Assembly (NCBI GenBank): GCA_030068525.1
Contig: JASJOS010000023.1
Location: forward strand, 48,848 to 112,847
Direction of reading: 5' to 3'
DNA: 64,000 nt
Source of the DNA: Xanthocytophaga flava
GTDB taxonomy: Bacteria > Bacteroidota > Bacteroidia > Cytophagales > 172606-1
Shown: one piece after another, positions 35,834 through 45,783 of the stretch
Layout: each line of letters starts with the position of its first letter
Numbering within the stretch: position 1 is the first letter of the stretch
Notes under the pieces: generated by a model
Told to the model about the DNA's origin: nothing
Databases searched by the model: none
Seen by the model: only the letters and a program-made list of their open reading frames with translations
Program-made: the position numbers and the translations under genes

Positions 35834-36591
35834 GGATTTCCCTGAATTTGTTTTGGAGGAACATGCTGGGGTTCTTTTTCCTTGTTTATTATCCTGCCTC
35901 AGGGCAACAAACAGACCTAATGGAATCTCTACAATTGCATGTTGGTAGTGAGTTTGTTATTTTAAAGGATTATTTCCATGCTCCATTTACCTACAAAGGA
36001 ATGCAGAGTGGGATATTCCTAAAATATGAAAATGCGTCTCAAAATCATATCTGGTTTGCTGAGAGTAGTTATATGAGAGGAAGTATACAATCCTCTGTAT
36101 CAGTAAAAGCACATATTCAACAAATTGGCTGTGATTTTTCGTATTTGCACCAGGTTGTAAAATCACTCAGAAATAGAGAAAGATTCAGATTATATGTGGG
36201 AGCAACGTTGAGTAACTATGGTTTTTTTACTAATTACAATCCGGATATGGAATATTCAGAAACTCAGGCTACATTGAGTTTGGCTATGGCTTTATCTGTA
36301 AGAGTTTCCTATCAGCTAAAAGATGCACATCAATTGGGATTTGTTGCTCAGAGTCCGTTTGTTGCCTGGCTATATCGTCCTGATTATGCTTTTAATGGAA
36401 ACGATTATACAGCAGTAACCTGGCTGGGAACAAACACAAACCTACGTATTGCTTTGACTTATAGCTATAACTGGAAAAGATATTGGCAATTAACAACTAT
36501 GTATCAGTATAACTATGCTGAATACATGGATCCTCAGGCTTTTTTCCTACTAAGACATGGGCTTTTTGTTGGTGTAAGGAAATGTTTTTAA
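35830..36591 (+). CDS. Outer-membrane beta-barrel-like protein
   Basis: 253 residues from the ATG at 35830, which overlaps the hydrolase stop (ATGA) and gives a signal peptide ending near ASGQQ. The body alternates polar and hydrophobic residues with aromatic belts (HIWFAESSYMRGSIQSSV, RFRLYVGATLSNYGFFTNY, YWQLTTMYQYNYAEYM) as in small outer-membrane barrels. No family is recognised. Coupling to the hydrolase and sigma genes suggests a shared envelope function. Confidence 0.75.
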   Translation: MRISLNLFWRNMLGFFFLVYYPASGQQTDLMESLQLHVGSEFVILKDYFHAPFTYKGMQSGIFLKYENASQNHIWFAESSYMRGSIQSSVSVKAHIQQIGCDFSYLHQVVKSLRNRERFRLYVGATLSNYGFFTNYNPDMEYSETQATLSLAMALSVRVSYQLKDAHQLGFVAQSPFVAWLYRPDYAFNGNDYTAVTWLGTNTNLRIALTYSYNWKRYWQLTTMYQYNYAEYMDPQAFFLLRHGLFVGVRKCF

Positions 36592-36668
36592 GGACAGAGA
36601 TACGTCAAGCATATCAGATGTTCTTCATCTATAAGTGATCCCATCTCTTATCCCGTATTCGCTCCCAT

Positions 36669-37253
36669 GTGAAATTTGTTCCTATCCTGACCATTTTGCT
36701 GATGTTGTATGCTATGGGAAAGTTGCTTCATCTTCCTGCACTACTAATTAGTATGGTTTTCGGCCTTCTTATCAATAATAAGGAACGGATCACACTTGCA
36801 TGGGTTGTAAATCTATTAAAAATAAAAGATTCTAAAGAGGATCAGTACTTTGATGAATTGCTCAAGCAACTTAAGTCAATTACTTATGAGACATCCTTTA
36901 TTGTTCGTACATTCTTTTTTATTTTGTTTGGATATTCAATTGACATACAGATACTAACCGAATGGGAAGTTATAGTGATCGGAAGTTGTATTGTTGATGC
37001 GTTGCTATTGTTGCGTTATTTATATCTTCGATATTTCTTACGTACCCATGTTTTGCCAGAATTATTTCTGATGCCTAGGGGGCTGATAACCGTATTGTTA
37101 TTTTATAGTATACCTCAACGTTTACAACTAGGCAGTTTTAACAATGGCATTCTATTCTTTGTAATCTTAACCACAAGTGTTCTGATGATGTTTGGACTTT
37201 TGTTATATAAGGCAGATGCTATAAACCTTTCAGATGGCGAGCATCCTTTGTAA
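36669..37253 (+). pseudogene. 3' remnant of a cation:proton (Na+/H+) antiporter gene
   Basis: The open frame from a GTG at 36669 gives 194 residues that match only the C-terminal half of CPA-type antiporters: YAMGKLLHLPALLISMVFG, TFFFILFGYSIDIQIL and the near-terminal MPRGLITVLLFYSIPQRL. Full-length relatives are about twice as long. In the same frame, antiporter-like sequence continues upstream of the GTG (SRIRSHVKFVP) to a TGA at 36636-36638, and only 77 nt separate the GTG from the preceding stop. The N-terminal helices are therefore deleted. A functional short protein is unlikely. Confidence 0.65.
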
Positions 37254-37601
37254 TGGTTGAGCAGGAATGGTATAGTATTTGACTATAGAGAATCTGATTT
37301 ATTAGTTAGTGTATTTATCAACTGCAAAAAAGGTGTGGTGGTGTGAGTGAAATTTGAACTGTATTAATACCTCATGTATATTATTTTGAGAACAAGAGGA
37401 TTTTGTAAGATGTTCTAAAATATTGTGATTGTACTACATTAAGAAGCTTTAGCTTACTAAATTGAGAACTTTCTTACCTGTAGAACGTATAGTGATATAA
37501 TCTTTTATTCAGAAAAAGCCGTATTTTGCTGAGAATCATTGAAATAAACTAGTGTTAAGAAACGTTAAGTGAAGTAATATTCACTATTTGAGATAGTAAA
37601 T
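37254..37601. other. Intergenic region of 348 nt
   Basis: AT-rich; no gene, hairpin or clear promoter element was recognised. It must contain the promoter of the lipoprotein gene at 37602. Confidence 0.5.
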
Positions 37602-38246
37602 ATGTTTAGAATCCAGAAAGTTGCTACTATAATATCCTTTATCCTTCTGATGATTGTTTTCGATGCCTGTCGTGTCAAGCGATGTCCATTTGATAACTGT
37701 CATATCCGAATGCGTCACCGGCATCCTTCGATGATGGGTGGTGGAGGAGAAGCTGCACTGGTATACGATGCTAATGCCGGGCCAGAGTCAAACCTTGGGC
37801 CTGTTTATCGTGGTATTCCGTGGTGGCAAAGATATAGAGAAGTAAAGGTAACTCCAGGAGCTAAGAAACACAAACTAATCAAAACCAAAGATCCTAAAAT
37901 AGGTCAGGGGTATAAACCTGGATATAAATATAAACATAAGGATAATAAACCATGGAGTCAGCGTATTGAAAAATACAAGAAGAAGAAGATTGAGGATGCT
38001 GAAAAAGAAGAACGTAACGCTGCTAAAAAAGGAGAATCATTATCCGATGAACCACCTGCGGATGAGAATCAGCAATCGGAGGATATAAAAATTTTTGAGG
38101 GGGATAAACAAGGTGATGCGTCTAATGTAACTACCCCAAAAGAATCCAAAAAAGAACGGAAGGCAAAAGCCAAAAAGGAAAAGAAATCTAAAAAGAAAAA
38201 AGAAGAAGTTCCTGAGGAAACAGAAGAAGAAGAGGAAGGTTTCTAA
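37602..38246 (+). CDS. Lys/Glu-rich lipoprotein of unknown function
   Basis: 214 residues. A signal peptide ends at a probable lipidated Cys23 (VFDACRVKRCP). A short His/Met/Gly-rich stretch (RMRHRHPSMMGGGG) follows, then a basic middle part and a C-terminal third made almost only of Lys, Glu and Asp (KKERKAKAKKEKKSKKKK, then an acidic end). The latter half is probably disordered. No family is recognised. A strong terminator follows at 38267. Confidence 0.75.
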   Translation: MFRIQKVATIISFILLMIVFDACRVKRCPFDNCHIRMRHRHPSMMGGGGEAALVYDANAGPESNLGPVYRGIPWWQRYREVKVTPGAKKHKLIKTKDPKIGQGYKPGYKYKHKDNKPWSQRIEKYKKKKIEDAEKEERNAAKKGESLSDEPPADENQQSEDIKIFEGDKQGDASNVTTPKESKKERKAKAKKEKKSKKKKEEVPEETEEEEEGF

Positions 38247-38266
38247 ACAATATACAATCTGTTTTA

Positions 38267-38299
38267 ACAAGCCCTGTCTGATAACCAGACAGGGCTTGT
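38267..38299 (+). terminator. Perfect-stem terminator-like hairpin after the Lys/Glu-rich lipoprotein gene
   Basis: ACAAGCCCTGTCTG and its exact inverted copy around the loop ATAAC: 14 bp perfect stem, 21 nt after the stop codon, followed by CGTTTCT. Confidence 0.75.
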
Positions 38300-38485
38300 C
38301 GTTTCTAACAGGCTGTTAGAAAAACGAAATTGCACATATGGCGAGTCATGTTCCAAACTATAAAGTTTAATCCATCATATTTTGTTAGAATACCTGACAT
38401 AGGTTGGTAATCCGGTCATTTTTTCATAAATTGCGACACAATTTTAAGACCCTGTAGACAAAAAAATTAAAAGCCAAGACAAAAT

Positions 38486-41077
38486 ATGACTACAACCGGC
38501 GAAAACATTATCCCTATTAACATCGAAGATGAGATGCGAGGGGCCTACATTGACTATTCTATGTCAGTGATTATCTCACGAGCCTTACCTGATGCTCGTG
38601 ACGGCTTAAAACCAGTGCATCGTCGGGTATTATTTGGAATGGTTGAATTAGGGGTAAACTACAATAAGCCATATAAAAAATCTGCCCGTATTGTTGGGGA
38701 AATTCTTGGTAAATATCACCCGCATGGAGATGCCTCTGTATATGATACTATGGTCCGTATGGCTCAAGAGTGGTCATTGCGTTATCCATTGGTAGATGGC
38801 CAGGGGAACTTTGGTTCTATTGATGGGGATTCTCCTGCTGCAATGCGTTATACAGAAGCTCGTCTGAAACGTATTGCTGAGGAAATGTTGACCGATATCT
38901 ATAAAGATACTGTAGACTTCAGACCTAACTTTGACGACTCTTTAGAAGAACCAACTGTAATGCCTGCCAAGATTCCAAATCTTCTGGTTAACGGTTCATC
39001 TGGTATTGCAGTTGGGATGGCTACAAACATGGCTCCACATAATCTATCTGAAGTATGTGATGGAATCATTGCCTATATAAAGAATCCTGACATCACTATT
39101 GCTGAACTGATCGAATTTGTGAAAGCTCCGGATTTCCCTACAGGAGGTACTATCTATGGGTATCAGGGTGTCAAAGCTGCTTTGGAAACAGGTAGAGGCC
39201 GGGTTGTGATGCGTGGTAATGCAACATTTGAGACCAATAAAACAGGTCGTGAAATGATTGTAGTTACAGAGATTCCGTATATGGTTAACAAAGCCGATAT
39301 GATTAAGAAAACGGCTGACCTGATCAATGAAAAAAGAATAGAGGGCATTTCTGATATTCGTGATGAATCGGATCGTGATGGAATGCGAATCGTATATGAA
39401 CTGAAACGCGATGCTGTTCCCAATGTAGTCCTTAATAACCTGTATAAGTATACTGCACTGCAATCTTCCTTTGGTGTTAATAACGTTGCCCTTGTAAAAG
39501 GTCGTCCATTGACACTGAACCTAAAAGATTTGATCAAGGTGTATGTCGAGCACCGACATGAAGTAGTTGTTCGTCGTACTCGATTTGAGTTGAGAGAGGC
39601 AGAGAAAAGAGCTCATATTTTACAAGGTTTACTGATTGCGCTGGACAATCTGGATGCGGTTATCTCTTTGATTCGTAATTCCAAAGATCCTGATGAGGCA
39701 AAAGCTAATCTGATGCAAGGGGTTGGTTTCAAAACTGAAGCTGATTCTGCTTTTGTGAAACTGATGAGCCGTATTGAACTGACTAATGTAGAACCTCTGC
39801 AACCTGGCCAGCGATTGACTGAAATTCAAGCTCGTGCTATCCTGGAGTTGAGGCTGCAACGTTTAACAGGTTTGGAGCGTGATAAGATTATAAAGGAATT
39901 TGAAGAAGTTGCTGAACTGATTACCTATCTGCAATCAATACTCGCTAATGAAGATCTTCGTATGGAGATTATTACCAATGAGCTAATTGAGATAAAAGAG
40001 CGCTATGGTGATGTTCGTCGTACCAAAATTGAATATTCTTCCGATGAATTTACTATGGAAGATATGATTGCGGATGAAGAAATGGTCATCACTATCACTC
40101 ATGAAGGATATGTAAAGCGAACATCCCTTGATGAATACAGAACTCAGGGAAGGGGTGGTGTTGGTTCTCGTGGAGTAGCTACCAAAGAAGCTGATTTTAC
40201 AGAGCATTTATTTGTGGCAACTACACACAACTATGTGCTGATCTTTACAGAGAGCGGAAAAGTATTCTGGTTAAAAGTATATGAGATTCCGGAAGGAAGT
40301 AAAAACTCCAAAGGACGTCCTCTGCAAAACCTGATTCAGATAGAATCCGGAGATAAAGTACGGGCAGTTATCAATGTGAAAACGTTAAGTGATCCGGACT
40401 ATATTAACAATAATTATCTGATAATGTGTACGCAAAATGGTACCATTAAGAAAACTACATTAGAGGCGTATTCCCGTCCGCGTCAGGCTGGTATCAATGC
40501 CATTACTGTAAACGAAGGGGATCGCTTGTTGGATGTTGCCCTGACTAATGGTTCTAACGAAATCATTATTGCTGCACAATCTGGTATGGCTATTCGTTTC
40601 AACGAAGATCGCGTACGACCTATGGGACGTACTGCTGCTGGTGTGAGAGGTATCAGTCTGGCTGACAATGATAAAGTGATCGGAATGGTTTGCCTTAACA
40701 GAGAGGATGCTCAGTTATTGGTTGTATCAGAAAAAGGATACGGAAAACGTTCTGATGTAAACGATTACCGCATTACCAACCGGGGTGGCAAAGGTGTAAA
40801 AACACTGAATATTACAGAAAAGACTGGCCATCTGGTTGCTGTGAAAGAGGTGACAGATTCTGATGATCTCATGATTATTAATAAATCAGGTATTATTATC
40901 CGGATGGAGGTTGCTGAACTTCGCGTTATGGGACGTAATACACAAGGTGTGCGTTTGATTCGTCTGAATGAAGATGACGAAATCTCTTCTATTGCCAAAA
41001 TTGAAAAGATGGAGGATTCAGGAAATTCCAGTGATGGTGATCAACCACAGACAGAAATAGATAATATAACAGAATAA
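38486..41077 (+). CDS. gyrA: DNA gyrase subunit A
   Basis: 863 residues. The breakage-reunion domain has the catalytic Tyr122 in AAMRYTEARL, the GyrA start IDYSMSVIISRALPDARDGL, and a C-terminal beta-pinwheel with repeated RGGVGSRGV and RNTQGVRLIRL-type blades (the GyrA box QGRGGVG is present, separating it from ParC). The quinolone-determining region reads HPHGDASVYD: numbering equals E. coli, so position 83 is Ala and 87 is Asp. With GyrB it introduces negative supercoils. No gyrB is adjacent. Confidence 0.97.
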   Translation: MTTTGENIIPINIEDEMRGAYIDYSMSVIISRALPDARDGLKPVHRRVLFGMVELGVNYNKPYKKSARIVGEILGKYHPHGDASVYDTMVRMAQEWSLRYPLVDGQGNFGSIDGDSPAAMRYTEARLKRIAEEMLTDIYKDTVDFRPNFDDSLEEPTVMPAKIPNLLVNGSSGIAVGMATNMAPHNLSEVCDGIIAYIKNPDITIAELIEFVKAPDFPTGGTIYGYQGVKAALETGRGRVVMRGNATFETNKTGREMIVVTEIPYMVNKADMIKKTADLINEKRIEGISDIRDESDRDGMRIVYELKRDAVPNVVLNNLYKYTALQSSFGVNNVALVKGRPLTLNLKDLIKVYVEHRHEVVVRRTRFELREAEKRAHILQGLLIALDNLDAVISLIRNSKDPDEAKANLMQGVGFKTEADSAFVKLMSRIELTNVEPLQPGQRLTEIQARAILELRLQRLTGLERDKIIKEFEEVAELITYLQSILANEDLRMEIITNELIEIKERYGDVRRTKIEYSSDEFTMEDMIADEEMVITITHEGYVKRTSLDEYRTQGRGGVGSRGVATKEADFTEHLFVATTHNYVLIFTESGKVFWLKVYEIPEGSKNSKGRPLQNLIQIESGDKVRAVINVKTLSDPDYINNNYLIMCTQNGTIKKTTLEAYSRPRQAGINAITVNEGDRLLDVALTNGSNEIIIAAQSGMAIRFNEDRVRPMGRTAAGVRGISLADNDKVIGMVCLNREDAQLLVVSEKGYGKRSDVNDYRITNRGGKGVKTLNITEKTGHLVAVKEVTDSDDLMIINKSGIIIRMEVAELRVMGRNTQGVRLIRLNEDDEISSIAKIEKMEDSGNSSDGDQPQTEIDNITE

Positions 41078-41092
41078 GATATTGTTCTTCTT

Positions 41093-41137
41093 TATACCAT
41101 TCATTCTTTGTGAGTTATGCAAAGGGTGAATGGTATA
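41093..41137 (+). terminator. Hairpin after gyrA
   Basis: TATACCATTCATTCTTTG pairs with CAAAGGGTGAATGGTATA using two G-U pairs, 16 nt after the gyrA stop. The following bases are not a clean T-run, so termination is probable but not certain. Confidence 0.5.
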
Positions 41138-41347
41138 CTGCCTTTTAGGCAAACAGAATTAATTTCTAGTAGATCTATTTTCTATAAAGATTTATCCTTA
41201 TAGAATGGGATTTTTTGGATTTGAATTTGCATGTTTGTAGAAGGAATACGTTATTGGGGCTGTAAACTGTAAATCGCAACTATTCCATACCAGCCTACGT
41301 AGAACCTAGTACAAATCTTTATAACTCTATTATAAACCCTTATAATC

Positions 41348-42469
41348 ATGAAAAAAGTTTTTTTAGCCTGCTTGTTTCAACTGACAGCTGTAGGTGTTTT
41401 TGCACAGGCAGGAGCTGCATATGCCTCTTTGCAGTCAGGTAAACTAGATGATGCAAAAACACAAATAGATAAAGCCATAACTAATGAAAAGCAGGCTGCT
41501 AAAGCAAACACCTGGCTTTATCGGGGAGACATTTATGCGGGTATAGCCAACAGCCCTTTACCTAATTATGCTGGATTAGATACTAACGCTTTACAGATTG
41601 CATATGATTCCTATAAAAAAGCAGGAGAATTGGATGCAAAAAAAGCGGAAGAAGCCAATAAGAAAATTGCAGATTTGCAACCTATTGCAATGAACATGGG
41701 TAGCAAAAAATATCAGGAAGATAAATTTGCTGCTGCTGCTAAATATTTTGACATGGCGCGTACACTAAATGCAAAAGATACTGTTGCTGCTTTGTATGCA
41801 GGAGTTGCTTATCAGCGAGCAGAAGATTATGCGAAGGCTCGTGATGCTTTCGAAGCCTTGATTAATCTGGGAAGCAATGATCCAAGTATATACAATGTAG
41901 TTCATTCTATTTATCGTACAGAAAAGAATAATGAAAAAGCATTGGAGATCGTAAAAAAAGGTCTTGCTAAGTTCCCAACCAATAAAGAATTGAAGCAAAA
42001 TGAATTCAATTTATATATTGAGATGGGTAAGTCAGAAGAAGCGAAAGCAAATTTGGAACAATCTCTGAAATCTGATCCCAACAATCTTGAGTATTTGAAA
42101 AACCTGGGTATTTTATATGACCAGACTGGTGATAAAGTAAAAGCTCAGGAATATTATGAAAAAGCATTAGCTGTTGATCCTAACAACTATGATGCTAACT
42201 TCAACCTTGCTGTATTGCATTACAACAAAGGTGCGGATCTGAATAAAAAGGTAAGAGATATGGATCTGAAAACATATCAGAAAGAAGGCAAGAAGGTAGA
42301 GACTGAGATGAAAGGTCATTTCCAGAAAGCATTGCCTTATTTCGAAAAGAACTTTAGTCTGCGTAAAGATGATATGCAAGTATTGGAGCCTCTGAAGAGT
42401 ATCTACACTATTCTGGAAAGAAAAGCAGATGCTGATAAAATAGATAAGGTTATACAAACTATTAAATAA
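41348..42469 (+). CDS. Periplasmic TPR-repeat protein
   Basis: 373 residues. A signal peptide (1-20, ending VGVFAQ) is followed by at least five TPR units (AAAKYFDMARTLNAKDTVAALYAGVAY-like, then LEYLKNLGILYDQTGDKVKA and DANFNLAVLHYNKGADLNK). TPR proteins give protein-binding surfaces; no enzyme domain is present. Its strong terminator at 42501 makes it monocistronic. It resembles the neighbouring large TPR protein in style only. Confidence 0.85.
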   Translation: MKKVFLACLFQLTAVGVFAQAGAAYASLQSGKLDDAKTQIDKAITNEKQAAKANTWLYRGDIYAGIANSPLPNYAGLDTNALQIAYDSYKKAGELDAKKAEEANKKIADLQPIAMNMGSKKYQEDKFAAAAKYFDMARTLNAKDTVAALYAGVAYQRAEDYAKARDAFEALINLGSNDPSIYNVVHSIYRTEKNNEKALEIVKKGLAKFPTNKELKQNEFNLYIEMGKSEEAKANLEQSLKSDPNNLEYLKNLGILYDQTGDKVKAQEYYEKALAVDPNNYDANFNLAVLHYNKGADLNKKVRDMDLKTYQKEGKKVETEMKGHFQKALPYFEKNFSLRKDDMQVLEPLKSIYTILERKADADKIDKVIQTIK

Positions 42470-42500
42470 GGAGTAGGTTTTAATAGTTTTACTAAAAGCA

Positions 42501-42530
42501 AAAGAGCAATCAGAAGTCTGATTGCTCTTT
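42501..42530 (+). terminator. Intrinsic terminator after the TPR gene
   Basis: AAAGAGCAATCAGA and its perfect inverted copy around a two-base AG centre: 14 bp stem followed by TGTTTT, 31 nt after the stop. Confidence 0.85.
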
Positions 42531-42725
42531 TGTTTTATCTGCCTGTTGAAAATTTAGATATTCCTCTGTAAGTAAAGTTCATTATACACTGAAAGTACCC
42601 GGATAGTGTATAAAATATAGTTTGTTTTGGGATAAATTCTATGTATGCTGGCATTTTTTTATGGGTGTTTACAATATTATACTATTTTTGAGGTTCTATA
42701 ACAGACCACTTATTTTGTTACATTC

Positions 42726-45725
42726 ATGCAGAAACTGGCAATATTGATTTATTCGGTCCTTGCTTTTCTATTAATTTCCTTCACCTCTTTTGCTCAGACA
42801 ACTCAGACTTTTTCTGCCGATGATTATACGTATCGGACTGCGTTAGAATTGTTTGATCGGGAAAAATATGCAACTGCGCAAAAGGCATTTCAGGATTATA
42901 TAGATCTTAATAAAGGAGACTTACTTACTGTAGAAGCTAAATATTATGTAGCTATTTGTGCTTTGTATCTGGAAAATGACGATGCAGAGCCTACTATTGA
43001 ACGATTCATTGCGGAATATCCCAATCACCCCAAAGCTGCAATGGCATACTACGAGATGGGGAATTACTATTTCAACCAAAAGAATACAGAAAAAGCCATT
43101 GCTTATTTTGAAAAAGTAGATATTTCCAGCTTAAGCAAGGAACAGCAGGTTGAAGCTAAGTTTAAGCTTGCTTATCTTTATTTTAGCAAACAGGATTTTT
43201 TAAAGGCAGGCAATCTGTTTGATGAGCTAAAGCGGAGTAATAATAAGTATACTTATGCTGCCAGTTATTATGCTGGGTATTGTAATTATAGAAAAGGAAG
43301 TTATACAGAAGCACTAACTGATTTGAAGCGAGCTGCTCAAAGTCCTGAATATGCTCCTATGGTGCCGTATATGATTGTGAATGTTTATTACAAACAAGGC
43401 AAATATGATGAATTGATCGAATATGCTCAAACACTAGGTACAAGTAAAGATATTCGGAATGCAGATGAAGTCTTTTTATTAGTGGGTGAATCTTACTATC
43501 GTAAAGGAGACTATGCTAATGCTGCCCGCTATCTAAAAGAATCTGTAGGAAAGACTAAATCCAGACCTGCGCCTGAGATTGCCTATCGTTTAGGGTATGC
43601 CCAGTACAAAACGGGAGATTTTAAATCTGCTGCTGAAAATTTTAAGATTACAGCTACTACTGCAAAAGATACGCTTGCTCAATATGCGTCCTATCATATG
43701 GGATTATCTTATCTGCAGAGTGGCAATAAGCCTTTTGCATTAACTGCGTTTGATCAGGCCAGAAGAGGAAAGGCAAGCAAACAAGTGGCAGAAGATGCCG
43801 CTTATTATCATGCAAAGGTGAGCTTTGAAACCAATGCTGGCCCTGAAACTACTGCCTTGTTAAAAGACTTTCTGAAAAATTATCCTACTAGTAGTTATAA
43901 GAACGAGATCAATGAACTATTGAGTGAATCGTATCTGGCTTCCAATAATTATAATGAGGCCATTGCTCATATAGAAGCCATTCCTAATCGGACACCTAAA
44001 ATAGATGAAGCCTATCAACGGGTAACTTTTAATAAAGGAGCTGAGTTTTTTAACAAGGACCAATATAATGAGGCATTAACTCAGTTTCAGAAATCTCTTT
44101 CACGTCCCAAAGTGACAGAAGTGGCTATTGCAGCCCATTTCTGGTCAGGAGAAACTCAGTCAGCCGTACAAAATTATCCATCTGCTATTAATGAATATGC
44201 AGCAGTATTCCGGGAACCCGAATCTAAAAATACAGAATACTATAACAGAAGCCGTTACGGTATAGGATATGCTTACTATAATAATAAAGAATATGATAAG
44301 GCTGCTACCCACTTCAGAGAGTATACAACTGCAGTAGGGCCAAATGGCAAGAATTATGCGGATGCATTGGTTCGATTAGCCGATTGTCAGTATGTGGCTA
44401 AGAATTTTGATGCAGCTATTCAATTGTATGATCAGGCTCTTGCCTTACCAGGTTCTGAAAAAGATTATATTCTTTTCCAAAAGGCCAACGCCTTAAACTT
44501 TGCCGGAAGAGATGAAGAAGCCCGTCGTACATTTGATGAATTGTCAAATAAATATAGCAGTTCAAGATATGCTGATAATGCTATGTACCAACGGGCTGAT
44601 GTAGATTTCGAAAAAGGAAACTACAATGCTGCCATTACAGGTTTTACCCGTGTAATTGAATCCAATGCCGCTAGCGGAGTGGTACCTTATGCATTACAGA
44701 AAAGGGCATTGGCGTATAGTAATCTGCAACAATATGATAAGGCAATTGCTGATTATCAACGTATATTGGATAAATATCCAACCAGTAAGGTCTCTAATAG
44801 TGCGTTATTGGGCTTACAGGAAACATTGGCATCTGCCAAACGAAGTGATGAGTTTGGGACTTATCTGGAAAAATATCGTCGCGCCAACCCTCAGGACAAT
44901 TCAACAGAAAGTATAGAGTTTGACGCTGCTAAGTCTTTATATCTGAATGAAAAATATCCGCAGGCCATCTCGGCTATGGAAGCGTATATACGCAATCATC
45001 CGGATTCAGAACAGAAGTATGATGCACGTTATTATATCGCAGATTCCTATTACAAGTTTGGTGACAGAGCCAATGCTGTTAAAAACTTTCAACTGGTAAT
45101 CAGTGAGGGACGTAGTCAGTATTTGGTTCGTTCAGTGAGTCGCATGGGAGATCTGGAATTAAATGCCAAGAATTATTCTTCTGCGGCAGGTTATTATCGC
45201 AGATTGCTAACTGCATCTCAAAGCAAGAAAGATCAGACTGCTGCTTTGTCTGGGTTAATGGAGTCTTACTATCAATTGCCAAATTATGATTCTGCTCGTT
45301 ATTATATTTCACAGGTAGTGGCTACAGGAGGTTCAAGCCCAAGTGCTGTTAATAAAGCATTGTTGTATAAAGGAAAGTCTTATTATCTCCAGAATAACTA
45401 TGAGAAGGCTGTAGATGAGCTATTATCTGCAGCAAATGCAGCTCAGGATGAGTATGGTGCAGAAGCTCAGTATCTGGTAGCAGACGCCTTATATAAACAA
45501 AAGAAATACAAAGAGTCCCTGGAAATGTGTTTTGCTGTGAATGATAAATTTGGATCATTCGAAAAATGGAGAGGGAAGGCATTCTTGCTGGTTGCTGACA
45601 ATTATGTTGCGTTGGATGAAACCTTCCAGGCAAAAGCTACACTTCAGTCTATTATTGAAAATTCAGGAGACAAAGAAGTTGTAGCAGAAGCTAAAAATAA
45701 ACTCAAGGCTCTGGAAAGCAAATAA
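42726..45725 (+). CDS. Very large secreted TPR-repeat protein
   Basis: 999 residues. Signal peptide (1-23, ending TSFAQ) then TPR/Sel1-like helical pairs throughout, of the YbgF/BamD type (YRTALELFDREKYATAQKAF, AMAYYEMGNYYFNQKNTEKA, DARYYIADSYYKFGDRANAV). The length is unusual for a periplasmic TPR protein, with about 25 repeats by eye. It is followed after 58 nt by an outer-membrane barrel and then an HU/SPOR protein, in the same direction. The set is likely a conserved envelope operon of Bacteroidota; a scaffold role is inferred. A -7-like TTATTTTG (7 of 8) lies just upstream of the ATG. Confidence 0.87.
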   Translation: MQKLAILIYSVLAFLLISFTSFAQTTQTFSADDYTYRTALELFDREKYATAQKAFQDYIDLNKGDLLTVEAKYYVAICALYLENDDAEPTIERFIAEYPNHPKAAMAYYEMGNYYFNQKNTEKAIAYFEKVDISSLSKEQQVEAKFKLAYLYFSKQDFLKAGNLFDELKRSNNKYTYAASYYAGYCNYRKGSYTEALTDLKRAAQSPEYAPMVPYMIVNVYYKQGKYDELIEYAQTLGTSKDIRNADEVFLLVGESYYRKGDYANAARYLKESVGKTKSRPAPEIAYRLGYAQYKTGDFKSAAENFKITATTAKDTLAQYASYHMGLSYLQSGNKPFALTAFDQARRGKASKQVAEDAAYYHAKVSFETNAGPETTALLKDFLKNYPTSSYKNEINELLSESYLASNNYNEAIAHIEAIPNRTPKIDEAYQRVTFNKGAEFFNKDQYNEALTQFQKSLSRPKVTEVAIAAHFWSGETQSAVQNYPSAINEYAAVFREPESKNTEYYNRSRYGIGYAYYNNKEYDKAATHFREYTTAVGPNGKNYADALVRLADCQYVAKNFDAAIQLYDQALALPGSEKDYILFQKANALNFAGRDEEARRTFDELSNKYSSSRYADNAMYQRADVDFEKGNYNAAITGFTRVIESNAASGVVPYALQKRALAYSNLQQYDKAIADYQRILDKYPTSKVSNSALLGLQETLASAKRSDEFGTYLEKYRRANPQDNSTESIEFDAAKSLYLNEKYPQAISAMEAYIRNHPDSEQKYDARYYIADSYYKFGDRANAVKNFQLVISEGRSQYLVRSVSRMGDLELNAKNYSSAAGYYRRLLTASQSKKDQTAALSGLMESYYQLPNYDSARYYISQVVATGGSSPSAVNKALLYKGKSYYLQNNYEKAVDELLSAANAAQDEYGAEAQYLVADALYKQKKYKESLEMCFAVNDKFGSFEKWRGKAFLLVADNYVALDETFQAKATLQSIIENSGDKEVVAEAKNKLKALESK

Positions 45726-45783
45726 ACCTTATACATAGCAAGTAAACTATAGTTTTATCAAAGATATTAAGACCTTTTATAGG

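Noticed and set aside
38040..38270. 76-codon minus-strand frame rich in Phe and Leu
   Set aside because: It is the antisense image of the Lys/Glu codons of the lipoprotein gene (AAA/GAA read backwards as TTT/TTC).
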